From assembly GCF_004327985.1 (NCBI RefSeq), contig NZ_SJDL01000008.1, positions 1 through 64,000 on the forward strand: a stretch of DNA of 64,000 nt, in the 5' to 3' direction. Every line of letters starts with the position of its first letter. Position 1 is the stretch's first letter. Below are positions 18,313 to 27,144 of the stretch, in pieces. Below the pieces are notes generated by a model. It was not told where the DNA came from and ran no database searches. It worked only from the letters and a program-made list of their open reading frames with translations. The translations under genes were made by a program, and so were the position numbers. Source of the stretch: Marinobacter halodurans. Lineage in GTDB: Bacteria; Pseudomonadota; Gammaproteobacteria; Pseudomonadales; Oleiphilaceae.

Positions 18313-19958
18313 AGCGCATCATTCTCACATCCATCATCACCGCAGCCGCTTCCAGCGCCATGGCAGCAGAGCGAGCTGAGATTATCGTTGAAGTAGCCCC
18401 CGGCGCCGACAACATTGCTGCGCAAGTGGATTTTGCTGAACCGGTCCAGGATTGGGGGAGCACTGAGGTCGTGAGCGTCGATGCAGGCTCTGTTGAGGCC
18501 TCTATCAAGCTGCTGCGCCAACTCGACGACGTGATCAGTGCTGAACCCAACGAAACCGTCAATGCTCCTACCCCTCCTGAGCAGCCGCTTCATCTCAACC
18601 GGGTAATGTCGGTCACCTCATCTAGCGAAACTGTGGATGCGATGTTCAACGATCCGCTGTTTTCCCGCCAATATGCCTGGGAAACCTATAACGCTCAGAA
18701 CCCGGGGGCGTCTTCGGTCAGTCACGCGGTAGGGGTGAGTGTACCGTACCGCCCTCTCACGGTAGCGGTGCTGGACAATGGCTTCACTGATACCTCCAGC
18801 TTTAACTGGGCGGGTGGGTACAACTTCGCGACATCCAGCAACTCTCACAGCCTGCCGATTGGCCCGGACTTTTATGCCAAGGACATCAATTTCGAAGGCG
18901 TCCATGGGCAAGAGGTAGCGTCGGTCATTGGCGGTGCCCAGAATGACGGGCTCGGGAACGCCGGCGTACTGGGGAATGCAACGTTCTACGCGTCCCGTGT
19001 TCTTGGGGTTGACCCTGCCTCAAACACTACTGCAGTGCTGGTCAACGGCCTGAAGTGGGCCATTGGTGAGCCAGTGACCAATCCGGATACCGGCTCGGCG
19101 ATCCCGCCAATTCCGGAGATCCCAGATATCGTCAATATGTCGCTGGGCAATGACAGCCAAACATCGTGCCCGGCCGCTTTGCAGAGCGCGATCGACACCG
19201 CTCACAGCAAGGGCATCCTCGTTGTGGTCGCTGCCGGCAACACAGATGGCACAGGCACGCTCCAGCTGACCTATCCCGCCTCTTGCAACAACGTCCTGGT
19301 TGTTGGGGCGACTGATCAGCAGGGGGCTGCTGCATCTTTCTCCAAGAGCGGTGCGGCGATCGACCTGAGTGCAGCAGGCCAAGATATTCCGGTGTACTCC
19401 TCGGCTGGGGGCAACCAAGTCAATGGCACGTCGTTCTCAGCCCCGTTGGCCGCGGGCATTATCGGCAATCTGTGGCAGGACATCCCTGGCTTTACTGCCG
19501 ATGAGCTGACCTCACTTGCAACCGGTGCGGTGAACCCGCTGACCAGCGGCACCAACATGGGGACCGGCATCCTGGATGCGTCAAAGCTTCAGGAAGACGC
19601 CATCGCCTCAATCGACCCGCCAGACTTTGAGCTTCGCCACCCGCTTGAAGGTATTGTTGGCGCACAGGACATGCTGGCATTCCTTGATCGCGGTGGGGCG
19701 AACTACGGTCACAAGCGGGAAGTTCGAATCAACACGTCAATGGCAGGGAAGAAGGCTGTCGTATTCCAGACCGACGATACCCAGTCCATTGCAAGCGGTG
19801 GCACGACAGCCATTCAAGGCGCGTCCGGTCCGCGGTTCCTTGTCGATAGTTGGGATAGTGCCAAGCAGTATGGCATTCAGAAATGCTCAAGCGTCAGCGG
19901 CACAGGCTGCAGTGCTAACACGCTGGTGCCCCTGGACATGCCCGGCGCTTCTCTCTAG
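18309..19958 (+). CDS. Secreted subtilisin-like serine protease (peptidase S8)
   Basis: A 549-residue protein with a signal peptide cut near residue 20 (SSAMAAE). The S8 catalytic triad is visible: D156 in VAVLDNGFT, H199 in VHGQEVASVI and S375 in NGTSFSAPLAAGI; the oxyanion asparagine is N311 in VVVAAGNTDG. Residues 21-100 look like an inhibitor-type propeptide. About 120 residues follow the protease core and include several cysteines near the end. Export is to the periplasm or outside. It overlaps the lipoprotein gene by four bases. Substrates are unknown; its place between the transfer and pilus operons hints at processing of mating-pair or surface proteins. Confidence 0.9.
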   Translation: MKRIILTSIITAAASSAMAAERAEIIVEVAPGADNIAAQVDFAEPVQDWGSTEVVSVDAGSVEASIKLLRQLDDVISAEPNETVNAPTPPEQPLHLNRVMSVTSSSETVDAMFNDPLFSRQYAWETYNAQNPGASSVSHAVGVSVPYRPLTVAVLDNGFTDTSSFNWAGGYNFATSSNSHSLPIGPDFYAKDINFEGVHGQEVASVIGGAQNDGLGNAGVLGNATFYASRVLGVDPASNTTAVLVNGLKWAIGEPVTNPDTGSAIPPIPEIPDIVNMSLGNDSQTSCPAALQSAIDTAHSKGILVVVAAGNTDGTGTLQLTYPASCNNVLVVGATDQQGAAASFSKSGAAIDLSAAGQDIPVYSSAGGNQVNGTSFSAPLAAGIIGNLWQDIPGFTADELTSLATGAVNPLTSGTNMGTGILDASKLQEDAIASIDPPDFELRHPLEGIVGAQDMLAFLDRGGANYGHKREVRINTSMAGKKAVVFQTDDTQSIASGGTTAIQGASGPRFLVDSWDSAKQYGIQKCSSVSGTGCSANTLVPLDMPGASL

Positions 19959-20013
19959 CTCTGTTCAGAGCTTTATATTTCCCTGACCAAGTAGGTCAGG
20001 GGCATTCCATTCA

Positions 20014-20037
20014 ACGCCCCCGCCCGGGGGCGTTTTT
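20014..20037. terminator. Rho-independent terminator between the protease and topA
   Basis: The arms ACGCCCCC and GGGGGCGT enclose the loop GCCC, followed by TTTTT. A second hairpin (CCCTGACC / GGTCAGGG) lies just upstream, at about 19981-20002. It separates two convergent genes. Confidence 0.85.
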
Positions 20038-20048
20038 GATTCAGCCGA

Positions 20049-22205
20049 TCAAGACGAAGGAAATTCAGGCTCGCCGTCGTTGTCGGGTAGGAACTTCCGA
20101 CCACACTCGGGTTCATCGGATTCATGAAGCCAGAAGTAGCTGGACTTCTTGTCGCTGTAAAGCCGTCTAATCGTCTCACCGCAAAGCAAGCAGGCTGCAG
20201 TTTTCTCGGGCTCTTTGAGCACCGGTTTCCCGTTGTTGTCGTTGATGAACTTGTGCCCGCATTTTCCGGATTGGGAGCGTTCTTCATGGACCCAGAAGAA
20301 CCCTTGACCATGCTTGCCCGGAAGTCGCTTGATGGCGGCTTGGCAGTTGGGACAACTGTCTTTTTCGGGCTCACGAGGGATGGCAGGTATACCATCCTCG
20401 TCCGTCAGGAATTGGTGACATCCCTCGGCATGTTCACGCTGGGCATGTACCCAGTAGATGCGCTTGCTCCTCTTTCTGGACTGTCGCTGTATCAGCATTT
20501 TCTGGCAGGAAGGGCAGGTTGCAGACTTAGCCAGTAACTCCCCCTCCAGCCTGGTGGCCACGTCGTCCTGAATCTGCCTATAAACCGGGCGCACGATATT
20601 GGGATACCCCATATCGCCCATGGCGATTCTATCCAATGAGCTTTCAACGTCACGGGTGTAGCGGTAACTCATGAACTGCATGTTCTTGAGGGCGTCCACT
20701 ACGTAGTAGCCATTTTCTCCAGGGGAAAGAGTCGGGGCGCCTTTCTTCTGAGATTTGTTTGAGAGGACGTAACCCCGGTCCATGATGTTTTTGATGATGG
20801 CCGAGTAGGTCGATGGTCGACCTATACCCGCGGATTCCAGTGCTTTGGTGAGAGAGGGCTTGGTATACCGCTTTGGAGGTTGTGTCTTCTTGGAATGGAC
20901 TGTCGTCTTTCCTTCAAATGACTGGCGCTCTTCCAGATTTGGCATGGGGGTGTCTTTTGATTCGACTGGTTCCAGCTTGGCATAGGCCCGCCAGCCTTGT
21001 GAGCTTACGATCCGACCCTTGGCCAGAAAACGAGCGCGGCGTTCTTTCCGGGAATGGTCGAGGTATGGAGTCGCCCCCTCGAACAGCATCTGAGTCAGCT
21101 GATCTTCGCCAGCCGGCATCACGCTCAGCAAAGCCCGCTCACGAATGAGTTTGTAGAGCTGCTGTTCCTGTTCCGTTGCCCCCGCATGTTCAACCTCAAT
21201 GTGGGCCGGACGTATCGCCTCGTGAGCCTCCTGGGCGTCCCCCTTTGATTTGAACTGGTGCGGTTGGTCCGCGGTAGCGATACCCTGCGAGCTAAGAAAA
21301 TCGGTGATCTCGCTAAAACCTTCGGGGGACAATTGCGGACTGTCGGTTCGGTGATAGGTGATGTGCCCGTTGTCGAAGAGGCCCTGGGCGGCCTTGTCGG
21401 CTTCACTGCCATCCATCCCGAATCGCTTGCTGGCGGCTTCTTGCATGGTGACAGTCACGAACGGCGGACGCGGAGGGACAGGGCGGCCCTTGGTTGCTTT
21501 CTTGATGAGCGTAGCCTGAATTCTGCCGTCAAACTGTCGAGCAATGGCTAGATCCTTCAGATGACTCTGCCCTTCGGGTACCCAGCCATCGAGCACCAGG
21601 TAAGCCTCAACTTGAGGGTAATCGTTGGGGACAAATACAGGTTCGTAGTAGTTCTCCGGCGTGTGGTTGGTGATCTTGCGCTCTCGATCGACGATCAGCC
21701 GCACCGCTACCGATTGAACCCGGCCTGCACTCAAGGGAATGCCCGCTCTGTCGGACAGGGCAGGGGAGACGATGTAGCCAATCAGTCTGTCGAGAACGCG
21801 CCTGGCCTCCTGTGCAGCCACAAGTTTCATGTCAATGGGACGCGGTGAGGCAATGGCTTCTTCGATTGCGCCCTTGGTGACCCGGTTGTATGTCACCCGC
21901 TCGTAATTGTCCCCTAGCTGCAAAGCCTCTTTCAGATGCCATGCAATGGCTTCTCCTTCCCGGTCAGGGTCGGTGGCAATAATGGGCACGCCTTTGGCAA
22001 GACGCTTCAATCCGCTTATGACCCTCTTTTTATCCGGGGATACCTCGTATCTGGGCATAAGTGTTTCGGGGGAAACCCCGAGATCGTGCTGGGGTAAATC
22101 CCTTATGTGCCCGATTGAGGATTTGACCACGTAGGCTGACCCTAGCAGCGCCTGTATTTTCTTGGCCTTGGCCGGGGACTCAACAATCATTAGCCGGGCG
22201 CTCAT
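20049..22205 (-). CDS. topA: Plasmid-encoded DNA topoisomerase I (type IA)
   Basis: A 718-residue type IA topoisomerase that relaxes negative supercoils. It has the Toprim domain (E9 in IVESPAKAKKI and the acidic triad in DPDREGEAIAW, residues 79-87) and the active-site tyrosine Y284 in ITYHRTDSPQLS. The C-terminus holds three repeats of about 60 residues, each with CPxC or CLLC, a W-V/L-H element and a CG/CH pair, i.e. zinc-ribbon-like modules. It is shorter than E. coli TopA (865 aa). Plasmid-borne topoisomerases often sit in transfer regions and may help transfer or maintenance. It is divergent from the pilus operon. Confidence 0.93.
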   Translation of the reverse strand: MSARLMIVESPAKAKKIQALLGSAYVVKSSIGHIRDLPQHDLGVSPETLMPRYEVSPDKKRVISGLKRLAKGVPIIATDPDREGEAIAWHLKEALQLGDNYERVTYNRVTKGAIEEAIASPRPIDMKLVAAQEARRVLDRLIGYIVSPALSDRAGIPLSAGRVQSVAVRLIVDRERKITNHTPENYYEPVFVPNDYPQVEAYLVLDGWVPEGQSHLKDLAIARQFDGRIQATLIKKATKGRPVPPRPPFVTVTMQEAASKRFGMDGSEADKAAQGLFDNGHITYHRTDSPQLSPEGFSEITDFLSSQGIATADQPHQFKSKGDAQEAHEAIRPAHIEVEHAGATEQEQQLYKLIRERALLSVMPAGEDQLTQMLFEGATPYLDHSRKERRARFLAKGRIVSSQGWRAYAKLEPVESKDTPMPNLEERQSFEGKTTVHSKKTQPPKRYTKPSLTKALESAGIGRPSTYSAIIKNIMDRGYVLSNKSQKKGAPTLSPGENGYYVVDALKNMQFMSYRYTRDVESSLDRIAMGDMGYPNIVRPVYRQIQDDVATRLEGELLAKSATCPSCQKMLIQRQSRKRSKRIYWVHAQREHAEGCHQFLTDEDGIPAIPREPEKDSCPNCQAAIKRLPGKHGQGFFWVHEERSQSGKCGHKFINDNNGKPVLKEPEKTAACLLCGETIRRLYSDKKSSYFWLHESDEPECGRKFLPDNDGEPEFPSS

Positions 22206-22243
22206 AAAAATAACCTCAAGGTGTGCAGTGGCATTTGCTGTTT

Positions 22244-22267
22244 ATCGCTTTCTGTATCATAAGCGAT
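22244..22267. promoter_or_regulatory. Inverted repeat in the topA/pilus divergent control region
   Basis: ATCGCTT-N10-AAGCGAT is a perfect 7-bp inverted repeat; a shorter one (GTATC-N6-GATAC, 22254-22269) overlaps it. It lies between the divergent starts of topA (22205) and the pilus operon (22295), where an operator controlling both directions would sit. Confidence 0.4.
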
Positions 22268-22294
22268 ACGACGAACGTTATACGGAAGGGAGCC

Positions 22295-23110
22295 ATGAGG
22301 TCCTTTATGAAAAAACAGACAATCCGGTGGTGCGTTGCTGCCAGTCTGATACTGGTCGCCGGTCCCACAACGGCCGCACTGTCGATTGAACGGGCTGCAC
22401 CAAAACCAGAAGCGACCCGGCCAGCGCCGGCGCCGGCATTCAATTCCAGTGATTACCTGGTGATGGCGGACAAGACCTATTCGCCGCTGGTGGAGTACGG
22501 CAAGTCACCATCGTTTCCCCCGGCACCCTCCTATGGCGATCCTATGCCGCTATCTGCAGCCCTGAACTTGTTGCTCCCGGACAGATGGCAAGCCTTGCGT
22601 AACAAGGAAACCCAGATGGCCATGACTGTTTCCTGGGATATTGATTCTGGAAACTGGCTCGATGTTTTACGCAATCTCGGTGCTCGCCATGGCCTTCAGT
22701 TTCATGTCGACTTCCAGAATCAGAAAGTCTACATCCGCGAGGGGCGGAAGCTTCTGGTCGAGCCGGAAAATGAAGTTGCTGAACGGGACCAAGCTCGTCA
22801 TGCGGTGGCGAAAGCCCAGCCAGAAGAAAGACCTGCCAGCCCGACCAACCCGAACGAACGAATCACGTTCGACGTTAATGGTGGTGATGACGGCCGGAAG
22901 ATCATGACGGATCTCGCCAAGCTCCTGGGATTCAAACAGCTTTACTGGATGACCACCCAAAAGACGTTTACCAGCTCTGAAGTTGTACGGGGCAGGCCGC
23001 TGCAGCTGGTCCAGAAGCTGTCTGATCGCCTCAAGGTTAAGTCCTGCGTTTATGGCGGGAACAGCGACGTCATCGCCGTTGTAAATGACCAATCGGAGTG
23101 CCCGCAATGA
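22295..23110 (+). CDS. pilL: PilL-like thin-pilus protein with TcpQ-type domains
   Basis: A 271-residue secreted protein with a signal peptide (MKKQTIRWCVAASLILVAGPTTAA). It has two related halves. The first (YLVMADKTYSPLVEYGKSPS, then LNLLLPDRWQAL, then QFHVDFQNQKVYI) is the PilL/TcpQ pattern of plasmid type IV pili. The second (about residues 190-271) resembles a secretin-associated N-domain. Such proteins work at the outer membrane with the PilN secretin. GGAAGGGAG lies before the ATG at 22295; a second ATG at 22307 is also possible. It overlaps the next gene by four bases (ATGA). Confidence 0.75.
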   Translation: MRSFMKKQTIRWCVAASLILVAGPTTAALSIERAAPKPEATRPAPAPAFNSSDYLVMADKTYSPLVEYGKSPSFPPAPSYGDPMPLSAALNLLLPDRWQALRNKETQMAMTVSWDIDSGNWLDVLRNLGARHGLQFHVDFQNQKVYIREGRKLLVEPENEVAERDQARHAVAKAQPEERPASPTNPNERITFDVNGGDDGRKIMTDLAKLLGFKQLYWMTTQKTFTSSEVVRGRPLQLVQKLSDRLKVKSCVYGGNSDVIAVVNDQSECPQ

Positions 23111-23529
23111 AAAAACTGACTCTCATGCTGACCTGTTTCTCGATGGCCATGCTCTTGGCCGGTCCTGCGACCGCGGAAAGCGTTTCTCTGGAAAAGATCG
23201 ATGCTGACTTTCCCTTTTCCCCGGGCGATCGCATTAAGGCACCGGACCACCCTGAACTCGAGGTCAACGAAGGCGCCACGTTCCACGCCAACGCCGGCGA
23301 ACGCTTGAGCGAAGTGGTGACGCGTTGGGCCTCGATGGTTGGCTATGACGTTGTGTGGCAACCAGGCCCAGATGAAGGGGATCTTCAGCTCGCGGGTTCA
23401 ATTACCTACCCGGATACCACATTTCAGGAGGCGGCCAAGTCCTTTTTTAAGATCATCCGCCAGCAATCCAAATTTGATGCCCAGATCCATCCGAACAAGG
23501 TGCTTCGGGTGTTTGTGACAGGCGACTAA
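23107..23529 (+). CDS. Second PilL/TcpQ-like periplasmic pilus protein
   Basis: A 140-residue secreted protein with a signal peptide (MKKLTLMLTCFSMAMLLAGPATAE). The core (FHANAGERLSEVVTRWASMVGYDVVWQPG, read in parts) has the TcpQ layout seen at the C-terminus of PilL. It overlaps the preceding gene by four bases and precedes pilN. Together the two genes look like a split PilL. Confidence 0.72.
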   Translation: MKKLTLMLTCFSMAMLLAGPATAESVSLEKIDADFPFSPGDRIKAPDHPELEVNEGATFHANAGERLSEVVTRWASMVGYDVVWQPGPDEGDLQLAGSITYPDTTFQEAAKSFFKIIRQQSKFDAQIHPNKVLRVFVTGD

Positions 23530-23549
23530 TCACGATGAGGATCCCATCA

Positions 23550-25175
23550 ATGTCAAAGCGCCAAACATTCCAAGCTCTGATCGTCTTGATCGGAATTACG
23601 TCGCTGAGCGGTTGCGCGAACTGGTTTTACAAGGAAAAAGGACAGCAGGAAATTGCCGACCGTCAGCAGTCTGTCCTGGATACGTTGAAAACAGAAAAGA
23701 AGGTCCATGAGACAGGACAGTCCTTTGTGTCAGAAACGCCATGGTTGGCGGGCGACCAGGTACACAAAAAACAGGCGTACCCGACACTTGAAAGTGCCCC
23801 CGCAGAGCTGAAAGAGCAAAGCATTACGTTACCGGAGATTGCTTCGAGACTTGGTGATCTCACTGGGATCAATATTTCACTGGATCCGGACCTGGGCGAA
23901 GAGCCCAACAAAGACGGCTACGAAGTCGATAGCGGCAACAGTGTCGGAACCGATGCTTCAGGTCAGTCGACGCCGGCAAACCCTCTTATGCCACAACTGA
24001 CTCGAAACAGTCGAAATGAAAAGCTGTCTGGGTTGGTCATGGAGCCACTGGCTACCCCCATTAACGTCAGCTTCAATACCAGCCTCAAGCGAGCCTTGGA
24101 TAGCCTCGCTTCCAGGTTCGCTATCGATTGGCGCTACAACAAGAGAACGAATGAGGTCACTTTCTTCCGGACCCAAACGCGATCGTTTCAGATCAGCTAT
24201 CCAGGCAGCGCGGATAGCGAGGCACAAGTTGGCTCCAACGAGATCAAAGACAGCGCTCTGAATGAAGAAATCACCTACAAGAATTCCACTGGCTCATGGG
24301 ATGAGATTGAACAGGGCATCCATTCATTGCTCTCACCATGGGGCAAGGCACAGATTTCCGAAGCTTCGGGCACCGTAACGATTACTGATACGCCGGACAC
24401 GCTGGCAAGTGCGGAAGACTATGTGAAACAGCTGAATAGCTTTTTCCGGCGCCAAGTATATCTGGAACTTCGGTTGGTTTCGGTCTCAATGAAGGATGGT
24501 AATGCGTTTCAGGCTTCGTGGGACAGTGTTTTGAACACCGTAATGGACGGGGCCTACCAGGTCGGGGTTAACACAAACAGCAGTGTTATTCCGGCACAGG
24601 GCAACGCGATCAATATCATTCGGACGAAAAATCAGGCACAGGCGGCCCTCCAGTTGCTGGCCACTAAAGCCAATTTGTCTCAGGTGACATCACGTTCTGT
24701 TACCACGATGACCAACCAGCCGGCCCCCATCCGGATTGTGAAGGACAACACCTATATCTCGGGTGTGAACCAGTTGACCGATGCCAACAGTGATAGCGGT
24801 GTGACGTCCGAGGTTGAGACCGATACGGTCAGTACGGGCTTTTCGGCGACTCTCATTCCGAGAATTGAAGATGCAACTCGGTTGCAGCTGCAGATATCGA
24901 TGGAGTTGTCATCGCTCATTTCGCTTGAAACCGTGGAGAATTCGATCGTCCAGATTCCTGAACTGGATCGCCAGAGCCTTGTGCAGCGGGCATGGCTCAA
25001 GAGTGGAGAAACCCTTGTTCTGTCAGGGTTCTCGCAAAACTCCAACGAAATTCAACTTACTGGTTCTGGAGACCCTTCATTCTGGGGTCTGGGTGGCGGT
25101 CGTAATCGGCAGACCGATGACCAGGTACTTCTCATTTTGATAACGCCTTACATCGAAAGCGGAGATCACGTCTGA
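23550..25175 (+). CDS. pilN: PilN outer-membrane secretin (lipoprotein)
   Basis: A 541-residue PilN-type secretin. The lipoprotein signal ends at LSGC (Cys22). N-terminal secretin domains run to about residue 250. The C-terminal third holds the beta-barrel secretin signature: VSTGFSATLIPRI, then VQIPELDRQSLVQRAWLKSG, then VLSGFSQN. It forms the multimeric outer-membrane pore through which the thin pilus passes. The ATG at 23550 has GAGG nine bases upstream and gives a proper signal peptide; an in-frame ATG at 23535 is less likely. Its stop overlaps the pilO start (TGATG). Confidence 0.92.
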   Translation: MSKRQTFQALIVLIGITSLSGCANWFYKEKGQQEIADRQQSVLDTLKTEKKVHETGQSFVSETPWLAGDQVHKKQAYPTLESAPAELKEQSITLPEIASRLGDLTGINISLDPDLGEEPNKDGYEVDSGNSVGTDASGQSTPANPLMPQLTRNSRNEKLSGLVMEPLATPINVSFNTSLKRALDSLASRFAIDWRYNKRTNEVTFFRTQTRSFQISYPGSADSEAQVGSNEIKDSALNEEITYKNSTGSWDEIEQGIHSLLSPWGKAQISEASGTVTITDTPDTLASAEDYVKQLNSFFRRQVYLELRLVSVSMKDGNAFQASWDSVLNTVMDGAYQVGVNTNSSVIPAQGNAINIIRTKNQAQAALQLLATKANLSQVTSRSVTTMTNQPAPIRIVKDNTYISGVNQLTDANSDSGVTSEVETDTVSTGFSATLIPRIEDATRLQLQISMELSSLISLETVENSIVQIPELDRQSLVQRAWLKSGETLVLSGFSQNSNEIQLTGSGDPSFWGLGGGRNRQTDDQVLLILITPYIESGDHV

Positions 25176-26533
25176 TGACCCAAATAGTCAATGTCGATTT
25201 TGGGGCATTCAGCACCTACCCGGCACTGATAGGGCTTGATTGGGATTGCGTCCCGGCTGGCGAGTGGACCAAACATCGTAAACGCCTGAAAAGCTTCACC
25301 ATCGCTACCCAGTTCACCGTCAATAGTGATCTGGGCAAGGAGGTTTGCTATGGCATCACTCAGGAAACGGACAAGGCTCTCGTCAAGAAGGCCAAAATAG
25401 CGCTGGCGGCCACATTGGCAGATGCCTTTCCCGAAGGCCGACATAGCGTCGTTGAGCGTTTCGACAATGGCGAGGATGAGCCCACGTACTGGTTTGTAGC
25501 CCTCACCAATGGACGTGTCGTTTACGGGACGGACATTGTTGGTGATGAAAGGCAGATTGTTGAGGAGCTTCACACTCACCTGAGCATGGCGGATGCCGAT
25601 GACCAGGGAGAGAAAATCCATGGTTCGGCCAGCAGCATGGCTCGAGGCTTGGTCCCTGACGACAATATCGATGAGACCTCAATCAGCTTTCTTGTGGATC
25701 GTGACTCACTCAAGCGATCACAGCTATCTGTCGGCGTCGTCGGCATTCTAAAAGGGCTGTCCCCAAAGTCTTTGGCCGTTATCGGCTTAGTCGCACTGTC
25801 TGTTGGCTATCTGGTCGTGCACTGGTGGCCTGAGACCAGCACCAGTCACCCCAAAGTGTCCACAGAACAGCGTCGCGCCGTCCTTCGGGAGAAGGCGGAG
25901 AAATCGCTGGCGGAAACGATTGACGCGATCACTGACAAGACACCTTTATCGTCCATCGACGACATTGTATTGGGAATTGTCGGAAAGCTTCCTGTGAGCC
26001 TGGGCGAATGGGAGGTTCAAAGCACCACCTGTGAAAATACGGCAAGCGATAAAACGACCTGCAGTACGAAATATGCCAATCAGGGAAACACGCTGCCATC
26101 TACCCTTCAGAACTTGATCGGTGGGATCTGCTCGTTGACGTTCACACCTTCCGCACGGGAGGCGACCTGCGTCCAGGATGTCAGTCAATTGAAGATTCAA
26201 AAAGACCGGTATCCCAACTTGGTGGCCTCACACGACCTTCGAGGGCGTGTTCGGGATCACTTGATGGAAGTAGCCGCCAGTGGTGGAGACTCTGCAGCAT
26301 ATGGTCTGACCGGTTTTTCCCCGGTGACATTCGATAACAGTCAGATGATTCCGGCTGACCAGATCCCGGAAAAAAACACATTTCAAACTGAGATTGCGCT
26401 TTCTGAACTACGACAGTTGGCAAAGTCTCCTTTGCATGGCCAGGCCCCTGTTGCCGTTGACCGGATCGAAGTGGATTGGCAAGCAAAGGCAATTAAGGTT
26501 TCCGGATTTTTCTACGGGGAGGTATCGAAATGA
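25175..26533 (+). CDS. pilO: PilO pilin accessory protein
   Basis: A 452-residue protein with a cytoplasmic N-terminal domain of about 190 residues, one membrane segment (AVIGLVALSVGYLVVHWW) near residues 200-220 and a periplasmic C-terminal domain with four cysteines. This is the PilO layout of R64-type thin pili. It belongs to the inner-membrane platform that links PilN to the PilQ ATPase. It starts inside the pilN stop and overlaps pilP by four bases. Confidence 0.85.
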   Translation: MTQIVNVDFGAFSTYPALIGLDWDCVPAGEWTKHRKRLKSFTIATQFTVNSDLGKEVCYGITQETDKALVKKAKIALAATLADAFPEGRHSVVERFDNGEDEPTYWFVALTNGRVVYGTDIVGDERQIVEELHTHLSMADADDQGEKIHGSASSMARGLVPDDNIDETSISFLVDRDSLKRSQLSVGVVGILKGLSPKSLAVIGLVALSVGYLVVHWWPETSTSHPKVSTEQRRAVLREKAEKSLAETIDAITDKTPLSSIDDIVLGIVGKLPVSLGEWEVQSTTCENTASDKTTCSTKYANQGNTLPSTLQNLIGGICSLTFTPSAREATCVQDVSQLKIQKDRYPNLVASHDLRGRVRDHLMEVAASGGDSAAYGLTGFSPVTFDNSQMIPADQIPEKNTFQTEIALSELRQLAKSPLHGQAPVAVDRIEVDWQAKAIKVSGFFYGEVSK

Positions 26534-27129
26534 AAATTCAGTTGTTCGCGGCGATCGCGTTGGTTGCATTGCCGTTGTCCGGGTTTGCGGAATCCGAAGC
26601 AACCGGAGCAGTAGCCAGTGCAAATTCCACTGCTGGACTGGTTATCAACGATGAGACGATTAAAGGTCTTCAGCATACAAAGGAGCAGATGACGCTGCAG
26701 GCAGAGATCATGGAACTGTCCAACCGAATCCAAAAGGCCCAGGTTGACGGCCAGAAGATTGGTAAAGAACCGGATCCTAGCGAGAAAGACGATGCCAACG
26801 ACAAGGAGCGCAGTGACATTACTTACTATCCGCCGCCCCAGCAGCAAATTCAGCCCCGGCCGGTAGAAGGAAATCAGTCAGAAAGTGGTGATTCCGATAC
26901 AAAACCAAAAGACTCACCGGATTATCAGGGGCTGATGGACGCGCGAATTAAGCGAACCTTTCGGCGAAAAGGTAGTGATGACCGAGAAGCCGTGATGATT
27001 CTGAGGGGAACCACTGTTCCGGTGGCTAAAGGCGACCATTTTGGGAAGTGGGTTGTCACAACGGTTGAATCCGGAGTCATTCGATTCAAGCATCAGGCAA
27101 CAGACGAAACGCTCGTCGTTGGATTTTAA
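26530..27129 (+). CDS. pilP: PilP pilus biogenesis protein
   Basis: A 199-residue periplasmic protein with a signal peptide (MKIQLFAAIALVALPLSGFAES), a helical stretch (residues 40-80), a Q/P-rich linker and a small C-terminal beta domain (MILRGTTVPVAKGDHFGKWV). That is the PilP pattern, joining inner-membrane PilO to the secretin. It overlaps pilO by four bases (ATGA). Confidence 0.85.
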   Translation: MKIQLFAAIALVALPLSGFAESEATGAVASANSTAGLVINDETIKGLQHTKEQMTLQAEIMELSNRIQKAQVDGQKIGKEPDPSEKDDANDKERSDITYYPPPQQQIQPRPVEGNQSESGDSDTKPKDSPDYQGLMDARIKRTFRRKGSDDREAVMILRGTTVPVAKGDHFGKWVVTTVESGVIRFKHQATDETLVVGF

Positions 27130-27144
27130 GCGGGAGCGAGAAAG

